54,599 bases of DNA, taken from a virus. Below the pieces are notes generated by a model, which was not told where the DNA came from, made no database searches, and worked only from the letters and a program-made list of their open reading frames with translations. Of this stretch, positions 39,801-46,685 are shown in pieces (the stretch's first letter is position 1; every line of letters starts with the position of its first letter). The stretch spans positions 1 through 54,599 of IMG/VR virus record IMGVR_UViG_3300032224_000681; one strand, written 5' to 3'. Position numbers and translations under genes: made by a program.

Positions 39801-41340
39801 TTGCGTCACCTTCTGCTAGGACTTCCATAAGCGCATTAAGCGACTTTAGTTCATCATCAAGTGCCTGTACGGCGGTAACGTCGGGGTCGTTAGTGCTAAC
39901 GACGGACTCGTATGAAGCGACCTGTGTGCCTACTTCTGTATTAGCAATAGCCTGTTCTAAATTAGTATTGCCAAACACACTAGCCTTATTAGTAACTTCT
40001 AGTCCTAGTTCCTCTGCGATATTGTCGCGGTGGGTATTGACGACTAGGCGAACGCTATTGCGTTCCTCATCACCCTCAAACGAATTAACGTAAGTGTAGG
40101 TAGCGAAGTCCATGCCAAACTGCTTTGCATGCTTTACGAACGCTACGAGTGAGCGAGTAGATACGGGGGTCAATAACGTACCCTTATTAAACTCATCACG
40201 AAGTAGGTTAGCCATATCTACTAGGGCTTTGTTACCGAGTAACTTCTGTTCGATAGGCTTATCGTATGGGAAGGATAGGCGTACTGCGAAGCGGTCGGCT
40301 AGTGCCTGATTAAGCGGACGTGTGCCACGATAGTCGGGGTTCATGTCTGCCACGATTAGTAGGTCGGGGTGAGCCTTGATAACTTCCCCACCATTTTCCA
40401 TAAGTTGTATCTCACGGCGGTAATCTAATAGGCTAAAGATAAAGGTAAGGAATCTTTCGGGTGCGAAGTTAATTTCGTTAAATAGTAGTACGCCACCATT
40501 ACGGACAATTTCTGTAACTGCGCCGTCCTGCCAACGGAAGTGACCTTCGGGGGTTGGAATCCAACGACCGATAAGGTGGGAAGCCTCTAGTCCAATATGG
40601 CATGCCACGTTGAAGTAGCGCATGCCACGGGCAGACGCATAAGCCTGAACGCTCATAGTCTTACCTGACCCTGCGTGACCTTCGATAAGGATATTCATAT
40701 CGTTGGCGTTGGCGTAGTCATATACCTCAAAGTCGGTGAGGTTACCCACGACCTTGCGGTTGATATATTCCTTAGCCCACTTCTTGTCGGGTACGGATAC
40801 CATAGCCGTAACTAGGCTATTAGATAGGTTGGCATTGTTAATAGTCGTAGTAGATACGACGGGTACTTCGATAACCTTAGTAGCGACCTCTGTTTCTACT
40901 GCCTTTGCGATAGGCTTAATAGATACACCGCCTGTACGACGCTTATCTGTAATGAAGTCGGCAAGGGTATTGTCGCCTTCCTCTAGGCGTGTAATAAGAC
41001 TATCTACTGCCTCATTGTGTGCCATTGGCGCGGTTGCTTCGGGTGCGCTTTCTAACGCATATAGGGCTTTGATACCGATATTGGTAATTTGCCCAAACTT
41101 CATCATTTCAATATCCCTATCTGATAGGACTACGGCGCATGGCGCGTGGCTAATATCGGTGGTTGGGATAGTGCTATCTGTAAGTCGTTGCCATGATTGA
41201 CCGCGACCCTTCTGTCCATTGGATACGCGGTGGTATCCAATAACCTCTGTATCTGTACCGATAATGAGAGTCTGCGCCTGTGCAGGTACTCCTTCTAGTT
41301 CGGCGTTAGACACTACGAGTAGTGCTAGATTTGTATTCAT
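39793..41340 (-). CDS. MoxR/CobS-type AAA+ ATPase
   Basis: 515 residues. N-terminal 190 residues are of unknown type. The AAA+ core has Walker A GHAGSGKT (221-228), Walker B-like GGVLLFNEINFAPE (282-295; Asn where most relatives have Asp), sensor 1 DLLIVADMNPDYRGTRPL and the arginine-finger segment ALADRFAVRLSF. This is the MoxR/CobS clade, which acts on partners carrying a VWA domain, here the adjacent gene. First gene of the long minus operon; two copies of the 22-bp promoter element lie upstream. Confidence 0.78.
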   Translation of the reverse strand: MNTNLALLVVSNAELEGVPAQAQTLIIGTDTEVIGYHRVSNGQKGRGQSWQRLTDSTIPTTDISHAPCAVVLSDRDIEMMKFGQITNIGIKALYALESAPEATAPMAHNEAVDSLITRLEEGDNTLADFITDKRRTGGVSIKPIAKAVETEVATKVIEVPVVSTTTINNANLSNSLVTAMVSVPDKKWAKEYINRKVVGNLTDFEVYDYANANDMNILIEGHAGSGKTMSVQAYASARGMRYFNVACHIGLEASHLIGRWIPTPEGHFRWQDGAVTEIVRNGGVLLFNEINFAPERFLTFIFSLLDYRREIQLMENGGEVIKAHPDLLIVADMNPDYRGTRPLNQALADRFAVRLSFPYDKPIEQKLLGNKALVDMANLLRDEFNKGTLLTPVSTRSLVAFVKHAKQFGMDFATYTYVNSFEGDEERNSVRLVVNTHRDNIAEELGLEVTNKASVFGNTNLEQAIANTEVGTQVASYESVVSTNDPDVTAVQALDDELKSLNALMEVLAEGDANA

Positions 41341-41401
41341 GTTGCCCTTCGGTGCGGTAACGGAAAACGCTTTATTACGTTCTCTCTATGGCAGATACTA
41401 G

Positions 41402-41460
41402 GGCATAATCTCTCTATATTAAAGACGGCTCTCTAATCTGTTCACCTAGTTATCCACAAC
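41402..41460 (-). promoter_or_regulatory. DnaA-box promoter module 1 (MoxR operon)
   Basis: 22-bp element at 41439-41460 (TGTTCACCTA then GTTATCCACAAC on the plus strand). The -10 is not clear: TATGCC at 41 bases (41402-41407) or TATAGA at 30. It is the proximal element of the MoxR/VWA operon and the least typical copy. Confidence 0.55.
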
Positions 41461-41596
41461 CCCCCTCTCTCTACGGCTGAACAACCTATGAACAACTTAT
41501 CATCATAATAAGCCTATCCCATAGCCGTACATCTGGTCGTATCCCTACACACCTCATAAGCCTATTAGACAGTAGCCGAGGTGGCTCTCTCATCTC

Positions 41597-41652
41597 TCAT
41601 TATCATGGCTCTCTCTGCTAGTCAAATCTTTGTTAACCGAGTTATCCACAGG
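41597..41652 (-). promoter_or_regulatory. DnaA-box promoter module 2
   Basis: Element 41631-41652 (TGTTAACCGA, GTTATCCACAGG). At 38 bases lies TAATGA (weak); GATAAT at 36 bases is a better -10. A second, distal promoter of the MoxR operon, or the promoter of a small RNA in 41461-41600. Confidence 0.55.
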
Positions 41653-41660
41653 CGCGGCGG

Positions 41661-41802
41661 GTTTGTGTTGGGCAATAGCCTACGGCTTATTGCCCAACAA
41701 TGAAATGAGCCCTTTTTTAATATAAAAAAGGCTCAAAAAGGGTGGGTTAGTGAATAATGTATAATTGAATACATTATGAACGATGGGTGGGCCAACACAA
41801 AC
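41661..41802. repeat. Inverted repeat system behind module 2
   Basis: Outer arms GTTTGTGTTGG (41661-41671) and CCAACACAAAC (41792-41802). Inside are a perfect 12-bp hairpin TGTTGGGCAATA / TATTGCCCAACA (41666-41699) and a perfect 9-bp hairpin ATAATGTAT / ATACATTAT (41754-41777), plus GAGCC-TTTTTT / AAAAAA-GGCTC around 41707-41734. Confidence 0.75.
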
Positions 41803-41822
41803 ATCCAGGCCCGCGGCATGAG

Positions 41823-41857
41823 AAAGCCCCTTGCTAGTCCAAATAGCAAGGGGCTTT
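41823..41857 (-). terminator. Terminator of the 41912-43208 operon
   Basis: AAAGCCCCTTGCTA (41823-41836) pairs perfectly with TAGCAAGGGGCTTT (41844-41857), 14 bp with a 7-base loop. On the minus strand it is followed by a short T-rich stretch. Confidence 0.8.
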
Positions 41858-41911
41858 GGTGGTATCACCCGAAGGGGACGGAGATACTACAACCTAGTAC
41901 CACCACTAGGA

Positions 41912-42316
41912 TTATGATAGACCCATTTTCTTCTGTATTTCTATTGCTAGGTCTAAATCTATGGGTTTGATAGTCTTATCTGAGTAGTCCTCGCCGTACT
42001 GATAGGTCTTGTTATCTTGTACGCTTATTAGATACATAGCACCTAGGCACTCCATACTCCAATTAGCGTCGTTCCAATCCCTATCCTCAGGTGTGAGGTT
42101 CATGTATTCGCGGATTAGCACTCCGTCGGGGTCTTTCTCCTCGTCCCACTCTGCGTCCTCGTCCCATGAGAAGTACAACGCATGAGCCTCTGCCATGTGT
42201 TCTGCCTCATCTGATGAGTTAGCCGTGCCGTGTGCGATACAGGAATCGCAATACCATATCCACCCACTAATAGTGCTACTACATGTGTTTGGGGTAATCA
42301 GGTCTTTAATTTGCAT
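41912..42316 (-). CDS. Acidic hypothetical protein
   Basis: 134 residues. An early WYCDSCIAHGTANSSDEAEH looks like a one-knuckle zinc site with His residues behind; the rest is very acidic and Trp-rich (YFSWDEDAEWDEEKDPDGVL, RDWNDANWSMECLGAM). GAGGAGACC precedes the ATG. Last gene of its operon. Unknown function. Confidence 0.62.
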   Translation of the reverse strand: MQIKDLITPNTCSSTISGWIWYCDSCIAHGTANSSDEAEHMAEAHALYFSWDEDAEWDEEKDPDGVLIREYMNLTPEDRDWNDANWSMECLGAMYLISVQDNKTYQYGEDYSDKTIKPIDLDLAIEIQKKMGLS

Positions 42317-42485
42317 TGGTGGTCTCCTCTACCTCTGTACATTGGGCTATCTTACTAATATCAAAACCATACTGTTCTAGTAGGTTCTCAATCGCGTATT
42401 CCACCGCGTCGTCCTCATCTACGGCGTTAATAGTCGTATGAAGTGTGAAGTAGTCAGCCACAAAGGTTACGTTCCAGTATTTCAT
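42306..42485 (-). CDS. Small hypothetical protein
   Basis: 59 residues from ATG 42485 (overlaps the previous stop): MKYWNVTFVADYFTLHTTIN, then AVDEDDAVEYAIENLLEQYG. A beta hairpin followed by a helix; this arrangement (strands, then DEDDAVEYA) is common in small phage proteins. Overlaps the next gene by 11 bases. Confidence 0.58.
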   Translation of the reverse strand: MKYWNVTFVADYFTLHTTINAVDEDDAVEYAIENLLEQYGFDISKIAQCTEVEETTNAN

Positions 42486-42706
42486 TGTGCCACTTCTAAC
42501 ATCATATATGACCAACCCTCATTGGATTTCTCCATTACGGGCTTAATGCTATCTAATAGGGTTGATTTACCCGCCTCTACCATAGCCTCATTGGGGATAC
42601 CGCTAGTTACATACTCTAGATACTTGTGTTCCTCAATACATACATTGAACTGTACTGTGAAGGGTACTTCTACCAGTTTTACGCCGTTAATAACCTTAGT
42701 CGTCAT
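42482..42706 (-). CDS. Small hypothetical protein
   Basis: 74 residues: VKLVEVPFTVQFNVCIEEHK, then AMVEAGKSTLLDSIKPVMEK. Beta-rich first half, helical end. Overlaps both neighbours. No family recognised. Confidence 0.57.
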   Translation of the reverse strand: MTTKVINGVKLVEVPFTVQFNVCIEEHKYLEYVTSGIPNEAMVEAGKSTLLDSIKPVMEKSNEGWSYMMLEVAQ

Positions 42707-43208
42707 TTTTCACCATTTGTTCTAGTAAATCCTCTAGCCCTGCGTCTAGTAGAAAGATTGGGTCGAACTTCTGTGCCTTTGCCTCTACCGAAGCGTTAGG
42801 ACGGAATATGAGTGGTAGGTCGTCAGGTACTTCTACGTCCATAACTGCCAACATCTTACCTAACCCACCTAATAGCATTAGCATTGGTGTTAGAGCACCG
42901 CTAGCCCATGCGATATGGATTGCTAGGGTTATTGCACCCAAGTCGTCGTCATTGACCTGTTCGTCAGCGTCATGCTTGTTTCTGCAAGACTCGAAGCCTG
43001 TATTGGCGAGCGCGTTAATAAGGTTACCACGGAAGTCGTCGTCCTCTCTCATAGCCTGTGCCATGATAGCGGTCTTTAGATTGCCGTCTGATAAGCCTAG
43101 TGTGCCGTTAGGAAACATAGGCTCGTAACTCTCGTCCTCAAAATCAGGAAGTAGTTCGATTGTCGTCATTAACTCTGTAAAACGCGCTTTGCGTTCTGTG
43201 CTGTCCAT
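42696..43208 (-). CDS. Hypothetical protein, first gene of its operon
   Basis: 170 residues from ATG 43208 (AAAGGAGATACT upstream; the longer frame to 43262 is rejected). Helical, acidic; contains TAIMAQAMREDDDFRGNLIN, CRNKHDADEQVNDDDLGAIT and a hydrophobic GALTPMLMLLGGLGKMLAVM. The pattern (tests membership of a subset by small helices) is not one I recognise. Controlled by DnaA-box module 3. Confidence 0.6.
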   Translation of the reverse strand: MDSTERKARFTELMTTIELLPDFEDESYEPMFPNGTLGLSDGNLKTAIMAQAMREDDDFRGNLINALANTGFESCRNKHDADEQVNDDDLGAITLAIHIAWASGALTPMLMLLGGLGKMLAVMDVEVPDDLPLIFRPNASVEAKAQKFDPIFLLDAGLEDLLEQMVKNDD

Positions 43209-43236
43209 AGTATCTCCTTTACTAAGTAACGGCGTA

Positions 43237-43292
43237 ACTATAATCCTCTCCCCCTCTCTCACCTAATATCTGTTCATGTAGTTATCCACAGG
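43237..43292 (-). promoter_or_regulatory. DnaA-box promoter module 3
   Basis: Element 43271-43292 (TGTTCATGTA, GTTATCCACAGG); 38 bases further on the minus strand TATAGT (43237-43242). A short palindrome TTACTTAGTAA starts seven bases after the -10, followed by the ribosome binding site of the 43208 gene. Confidence 0.72.
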
Positions 43293-43293
43293 T

Positions 43294-43386
43294 GTTTGTG
43301 TTGGGGCTATTAGATGGCGCTTTGATAGATAAATCTATCAAAGCAATAAAAGCTTTAAATAGCCATCTAATAGCCCCAACACAAAC
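43294..43386. repeat. Large nested inverted repeat behind module 3
   Basis: Perfect 25-bp arms at 43294-43318 and 43362-43386 (outer part GTTTGTGTTGGG / CCCAACACAAAC, inner part unit-specific). Inside the loop is a second perfect 12-bp hairpin GCTTTGATAGAT / ATCTATCAAAGC (43319-43344). Confidence 0.9.
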
Positions 43387-43404
43387 TTTTACGGCATGAA
43401 AAAA

Positions 43405-43424
43405 CCCCCGCCTTGCGGCGGGGG
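43405..43424 (-). terminator. Terminator of the 43445-43930 gene
   Basis: CCCCCGCC / GGCGGGGG around TTGC; on the minus strand it is followed by TTTTTT, an ideal intrinsic terminator. Confidence 0.9.
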
Positions 43425-43444
43425 CTTCCTAGTAGGGGTATCTA

Positions 43445-43930
43445 CTAAGCCTCGTAAATCTCGACCTCGAGGTTATCATTTAGGAAATCATCTAAATCCC
43501 ATGTACCCACACGGAATGATGCGGAGTCATTTAAGACCGATAGGTCACCGCGAACTTCGATATCGTTGAAAGAGATATCGTCTAGAACCTGTTGCTTTGC
43601 GGCTTCTTCATCATCAGCCTCGATGTCATCAAGTTCAAGTACAACTTCACCCAAGAGGCTAACCTCTGCGCGAAATCGTGTGATAAGGTCGCTAGCCTCG
43701 GCTGTCTCCCAACCGCATGCAATCGCAATCTTATTAAATAGGTCAAGCGCGTCTTCTTCGGTCATTGAGGTACGAGCCTCGACTTTGAAGATATTAAGGA
43801 CATCTGCGCGGTTTTCTGCGCGGAGTGAATTACGTGCCATTTCTATAGCACGTGAGCGTTCTTCCTCTATGCGGGGAGCAATGTCGCTCTCCTCATAGTA
43901 GGTTATGTCGTTGAGTGTGAACATACCCAT
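43445..43930 (-). CDS. Acidic hypothetical protein (single-gene unit)
   Basis: 161 residues: GMFTLNDITYYEESDIAPRI, a helical middle (EEERSRAIEMARNSLRAENR, TSMTEEDALDLFNKIAIACG) and an acidic beta-like end (VVLELDDIEADDEEAAKQQV, GTWDLDDFLNDNLEVEIYEA). Start at 43930; a second ATG lies two codons on. One gene between its own promoter module and terminator. Unknown function. Confidence 0.62.
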   Translation of the reverse strand: MGMFTLNDITYYEESDIAPRIEEERSRAIEMARNSLRAENRADVLNIFKVEARTSMTEEDALDLFNKIAIACGWETAEASDLITRFRAEVSLLGEVVLELDDIEADDEEAAKQQVLDDISFNDIEVRGDLSVLNDSASFRVGTWDLDDFLNDNLEVEIYEA

Positions 43931-43942
43931 TCTTTCTCTTTT

Positions 43943-43963
43943 ATAAGCACCCCTTGTGCTTAT
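43943..43963 (-). promoter_or_regulatory. 5'-terminal stem-loop of the 43930 transcript
   Basis: On the minus strand ATAAGCAC / GTGCTTAT (8 bp) around the loop AAGGG. It begins six bases after the -10 of module 4, so it would be the very 5' end of the RNA. Confidence 0.65.
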
Positions 43964-43969
43964 GGGATA

Positions 43970-44025
43970 AGAGTATTGGTTACTCGTCAGTAACTAAAAC
44001 TCTTGTTTACCTAGTTATCCACAGC
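43970..44025 (-). promoter_or_regulatory. DnaA-box promoter module 4
   Basis: Element 44004-44025 (TGTTTACCTA, GTTATCCACAGC), then 38 bases and TACTCT (43970-43975). Between them is the inverted repeat GTTACT-GACG-AGTAAC on the minus strand, at the place of the missing -35. Confidence 0.68.
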
Positions 44026-44030
44026 CCCGT

Positions 44031-44112
44031 GTTTGTGTTGGGCTTGGGTATAAATAAGAGAGGCATTAATACATAGCTTTTAAATATACCCATCCCCAAG
44101 CCCAACACAAAC
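44031..44112. repeat. Large inverted repeat behind module 4
   Basis: Perfect 18-bp arms at 44031-44048 and 44095-44112, same outer 12 bp as the other copies. The 46-base loop has TATACCC, which can pair alternatively with the inner arm GGGTATA. Confidence 0.88.
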
Positions 44113-44114
44113 AA

Positions 44115-44147
44115 ATTAGCCCCCCGACTCCACTTCGGGGGGCTAAT
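44115..44147 (-). terminator. Terminator of the 44211-44690 gene
   Basis: ATTAGCCCCCCGA (44115-44127) pairs perfectly with TCGGGGGGCTAAT (44135-44147); a short T-rich stretch (TTTG) follows on the minus strand. Confidence 0.8.
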
Positions 44148-44210
44148 CTGAGAACGGACTGTATGTCAACACAGTAAGCCTTTTATACTCATGCTCAGGA
44201 GTTAATAGTC

Positions 44211-44690
44211 TTACCAAGACGACTGATAGTAGAAACTCAAGTCGTCGATATTAGGCAAGGCAAGTATGCGGTCAATCTGTTTGATAGTGCTTTTTAGCCC
44301 GTTCCAATACCACTCGTCAATATCTGTAGTACCAAAGAAAAACCCTTCCATAGGCTTGATTAGCAGAGGATTTTTATGAAAGATAGCCTGACGGCATGCT
44401 TCACGCAATTCCTCTAACTTAGCCTTAGAAACGTAGTAGTTACCGCAATCGTCGTTGCCACCCTGAACGTTCTGTACGAACCAACCATGAACGGCGTTGA
44501 CCTTACGCCAGTAGGCGCAGGTAACTGAAACCTCTGCCCCATAGATGTCTGTATGGACTGCTTCTAAGCCAGCCTCTGTAACAACCTTATCAAATTGTTC
44601 CATAGTAACCCAAGCGTCGCTATCGCCCTTTGCGTTGTAGTCAATCTTGTTGATGTAAGTTGTTGCCCTTAGATACATATCTAGACCCAT
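44211..44690 (-). CDS. Conserved phage protein of the MGLDMYL type (single-gene unit)
   Basis: 159 residues. The start MGLDMYLRATTYINKIDYNA and the segments CAYWRKVNAVHGWFVQNVQG, CGNYYVSKAKLEELREACRQ and FFFGTTDIDEWYWNGLKSTI are those of a widespread phage and bacterial family of unknown function that begins with MGLDMYL. The HxxF/W and Trp-rich core suggests a small soluble enzyme or binding protein. Own promoter module and terminator. Confidence 0.68.
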   Translation of the reverse strand: MGLDMYLRATTYINKIDYNAKGDSDAWVTMEQFDKVVTEAGLEAVHTDIYGAEVSVTCAYWRKVNAVHGWFVQNVQGGNDDCGNYYVSKAKLEELREACRQAIFHKNPLLIKPMEGFFFGTTDIDEWYWNGLKSTIKQIDRILALPNIDDLSFYYQSSW

Positions 44691-44719
44691 GTGATACCCC
44701 TTTGGTAGTTAAATCTCTC

Positions 44720-44732
44720 GCTCGGTGCGAGC
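44720..44732 (-). promoter_or_regulatory. 5'-terminal stem-loop of the 44690 transcript
   Basis: GCTCG / CGAGC on the minus strand around a three-base loop, starting five bases after the -10 of module 5. Confidence 0.5.
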
Positions 44733-44737
44733 CCCCA

Positions 44738-44794
44738 AGTATAATCACACATCTAATTCTCTTACCATATTCTGTTAACCCAGTTATCCACAGG
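44738..44794 (-). promoter_or_regulatory. DnaA-box promoter module 5
   Basis: Element 44773-44794 (TGTTAACCCA, GTTATCCACAGG), then 39 bases and TATACT (44738-44743), a strong -10. Controls the 44690 gene. Confidence 0.75.
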
Positions 44795-44799
44795 CGAAT

Positions 44800-44889
44800 G
44801 TTTGTGTTGGGTTGTTTGGATAATGGCTGATTTTGAGAGAATAAGCTTTCCCTATTTATTAACTACTAGCCAAACAACCCAACACAAAC
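44800..44889. repeat. Large inverted repeat behind module 5
   Basis: Perfect 20-bp arms at 44800-44819 and 44870-44889; the outer 12 bp are the common GTTTGTGTTGGG arm and the inner eight are specific (TTGTTTGG / CCAAACAA). Loop 50 bases. Confidence 0.88.
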
Positions 44890-44895
44890 AAAAAA

Positions 44896-44919
44896 GCTCC
44901 GCACCTTTCGGTGCGGAGC
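44896..44919 (-). terminator. Terminator of the DUF932 gene
   Basis: GCTCCGCACC / GGTGCGGAGC around TTTC; on the minus strand a run of T follows. Strong intrinsic terminator. Confidence 0.9.
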
Positions 44920-44935
44920 CTTCTTGCTAGGCTTG

Positions 44936-45943
44936 CTAGACCCCAGCGTACTCGCGGACGGCGCGTAGGATACGAGCCTTCTCAGCGTTCACAGTAGGGT
45001 CGAAACCAGCAGCAGCGCCAACGATAGCCTCGTTATTGCTTGTACGACCAGCGCGGAAATAATCCAAGCGCTCAGTCAGTGCGTTAAGGGCGCCCCAGTA
45101 ATTGCCCTTGATATTGGTCTGGGTAGGGGACTGGAAATAAATATCATCCAGTAGGTCGCGCTTGGCTTGCCACTTGGTAAGTGACTGAGGCGCTGATTGT
45201 GCGTCAGGCTTAGGATAAATTGCGTTCACCAATTTATCCCATGCAACTGAGTCCATAGAGGACTGGAAAAGGTCTTTCGCAATGGTCTCGAAAGTGTCCA
45301 TGTGATTGAAAGTAAGCCCAAGAACGCGACGAGCCTCAGCGGTACGCTCGCCAGCCTTGAGAGTATGGCGCAACTTGAAAGATTGCTTAACGCCCTTGAG
45401 CGCCATATTGAGAGTGTTTTGGCAGACTACGCGAACTGGCGTAATCGACGCGGTAACACTGGCAGACCCGTCGTGTGAAGATGAGACGAGCAGATATGTA
45501 ATGGTCTTATCGTTCGCACCCTTAGGGTCGAGGATAAACTCACGAGGTACGACGAGGGAGCCGAAAACTACCTTGCCGTTTTTAATAGAGCCAGCAGATT
45601 CCCATGAGGCACCGCCGTCGAGGATATTGTCCCCGAACGCGAATAAATCCTCGTTTTGGAATACGCGATAGCGCTTACCAACGACCGCAAGGACATCCTT
45701 GCCAGCGTCGAATGGATTGGTGCGTGTGACCATGAATAGGTCAGTGGATGAGCGGTAATCCGCTGGATACTGGACAGGCTCGAGGTCTACACCCCAGCCA
45801 GCCAATTTGGCACTTTCCAGCATGTCGCTAGTAGAGACATGCTCGTCAATGCCGAAAGTACGATTAGCCAACTTATGCCATGCGGGCGCACCGCGCAAAG
45901 CAAAAGCCACCTCACCGTTTTGAACCTCGAGCGCATGAGCCAC
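44936..45943 (-). CDS. DUF932 (phage/plasmid-like) protein
   Basis: 335 residues from GTG 45943 (AAGGGGG six bases upstream). Start MAHALEVQNGEVAFALRGAP followed by AWHKL, then RYRVFQNEDLFAFGDNILDG, GKVVFGSLVVPREFIL, TYLLVSSSHDGSASVTASIT, TPVRVVCQNTLNMAL and FKLRHT: the DUF932 / TIGR03299 layout, full length. The family is common on phages and plasmids and its biochemical role is not established. Single-gene unit with module 6, a 5' stem-loop and a strong terminator. Confidence 0.88.
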   Translation of the reverse strand: MAHALEVQNGEVAFALRGAPAWHKLANRTFGIDEHVSTSDMLESAKLAGWGVDLEPVQYPADYRSSTDLFMVTRTNPFDAGKDVLAVVGKRYRVFQNEDLFAFGDNILDGGASWESAGSIKNGKVVFGSLVVPREFILDPKGANDKTITYLLVSSSHDGSASVTASITPVRVVCQNTLNMALKGVKQSFKLRHTLKAGERTAEARRVLGLTFNHMDTFETIAKDLFQSSMDSVAWDKLVNAIYPKPDAQSAPQSLTKWQAKRDLLDDIYFQSPTQTNIKGNYWGALNALTERLDYFRAGRTSNNEAIVGAAAGFDPTVNAEKARILRAVREYAGV

Positions 45944-45966
45944 GAGAGTCCCCCTTCGGTAAATAA

Positions 45967-45983
45967 CGCGAGACCTTCTCGCG
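45967..45983 (-). promoter_or_regulatory. 5'-terminal stem-loop of the DUF932 transcript
   Basis: CGCGAGA / TCTCGCG around AGG (minus strand), perfect 7 bp, starting seven bases after the -10 of module 6. Confidence 0.65.
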
Positions 45984-45990
45984 TGTGCAT

Positions 45991-46047
45991 ATCTTAACCC
46001 TATCTCTCGTCTCTTATAATAATCTTGTTAACCTACTTATCCACAGG
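45991..46047 (-). promoter_or_regulatory. DnaA-box promoter module 6
   Basis: Element 46026-46047 (TGTTAACCTA, CTTATCCACAGG; the base before the box differs), then 39 bases and TAAGAT (45991-45996). Confidence 0.7.
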
Positions 46048-46056
46048 GCGCCGATT

Positions 46057-46145
46057 GTTTGTGTTGGGCTTGTTGCTAGTAGTTAAAGAAAGAAAGAAAG
46101 CTATTCCACTCAACATCAACCATTAACAACAAGCCCAACACAAAC
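46057..46145. repeat. Large inverted repeat behind module 6
   Basis: Perfect 19-bp arms at 46057-46075 and 46127-46145. The 51-base loop contains a purine-rich (AAAG)n-like run. Confidence 0.88.
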
Positions 46146-46147
46146 AA

Positions 46148-46175
46148 ATAGCCCCAGCCGATTGGCTGGGGCTAT
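46148..46175. terminator. Terminator of the 46203-46604 unit
   Basis: ATAGCCCCAGCC / GGCTGGGGCTAT around GATT, 12 bp. A second hairpin TTTTACAC / GTGTAAAA (46179-46199) lies between it and the gene. Confidence 0.85.
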
Positions 46176-46202
46176 GTTTTTTACACGGGGGGTGTAAAAC
46201 CC

Positions 46203-46604
46203 TTAGACGAGAGGCTCGTCAATTTTGAACAGGTCGCGTAGCGCCTGAAGTTGCTTTTGGTACTTGCGGGCTTGCGCCTTGTAGTTATCGCGTTCAGCGA
46301 TTAGGTCGGCTATCATTTTATCGACAGTACCGATTGCGCCTTCTTGCTTAGCCTTTTTGGTCTTATACTTACCGCGTGTCTTAGGCTTAGCATTAGCAGG
46401 ATTGTGTGTGCCTACGTGAATAGACATTTGTGGACGTGAGAGCGTTTGCTCACCACATGTGAGGCAACCATAACTGACTAGAATGTTGTTGCTTTCTTCT
46501 AGCCATGTTAATTCAACCATATTGTTGAAGAATGTACCTGCTCGCATTGGATTAGGTACAGTATTGCGCTCGCATAGAATTGCGTTTTTGCGTGTGAATT
46601 GCAT
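46203..46604 (-). CDS. C2H2-like zinc-finger protein with coiled coil
   Basis: 133 residues from ATG 46604 (GGGGGG seven bases upstream); a GTG at 46625 is an alternative. VSYGCLTCGEQTLSRPQMSI then HVGTHN gives C-x2-C...H-x3-H, a single zinc finger. A basic linker (KPKTRGKYKTKKAKQ) and a coiled coil (DKMIADLIAERDNYKAQARK, YQKQLQALRDLF) follow. Probably DNA- or RNA-binding and dimeric. Preceded by a 12-codon reading frame with its own ribosome binding site. Confidence 0.65.
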   Translation of the reverse strand: MQFTRKNAILCERNTVPNPMRAGTFFNNMVELTWLEESNNILVSYGCLTCGEQTLSRPQMSIHVGTHNPANAKPKTRGKYKTKKAKQEGAIGTVDKMIADLIAERDNYKAQARKYQKQLQALRDLFKIDEPLV

Positions 46605-46624
46605 ATTATCACCCCCCTGTTGCA

Positions 46625-46663
46625 CTAGAGTTTCTCCCTTAGGAGTTCGACGTATCTCGTCAT
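46625..46663 (-). CDS. Possible leader peptide (12 aa)
   Basis: ATG at 46663 with AGGAGAACTACC in front encodes MTRYVELLREKL and stops at 46625. It lies in the leader of the zinc-finger gene, and its TAG overlaps an alternative GTG of that gene. It may control translation of the gene behind it or may simply be a re-initiation device. Small size keeps confidence low. Confidence 0.35.
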   Translation of the reverse strand: MTRYVELLREKL

Positions 46664-46685
46664 GGTAGTTCTCCTATCTATCTAG

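Larger units (their letters stand above)
41341..41911. other. 571-base region without a protein gene
   Basis: Contains two copies of the DnaA-box element (41439-41460, 41631-41652), an inverted repeat system 41661-41802 with two smaller hairpins inside, and a terminator 41823-41857. The part 41461-41630 shows TTATCATCATAATAA (41499-41513), one mismatch from the 33086 repeat, and no convincing ORF. It could hold a promoter array, a small RNA or an origin. Confidence 0.6.

Noticed and set aside
40736-41200. Open frame of 154 codons on the plus strand
   Set aside because: It is antisense to the well-supported MoxR-like ATPase gene; composition (Thr/Leu/Ile/Ser-rich) is that of a shadow frame.
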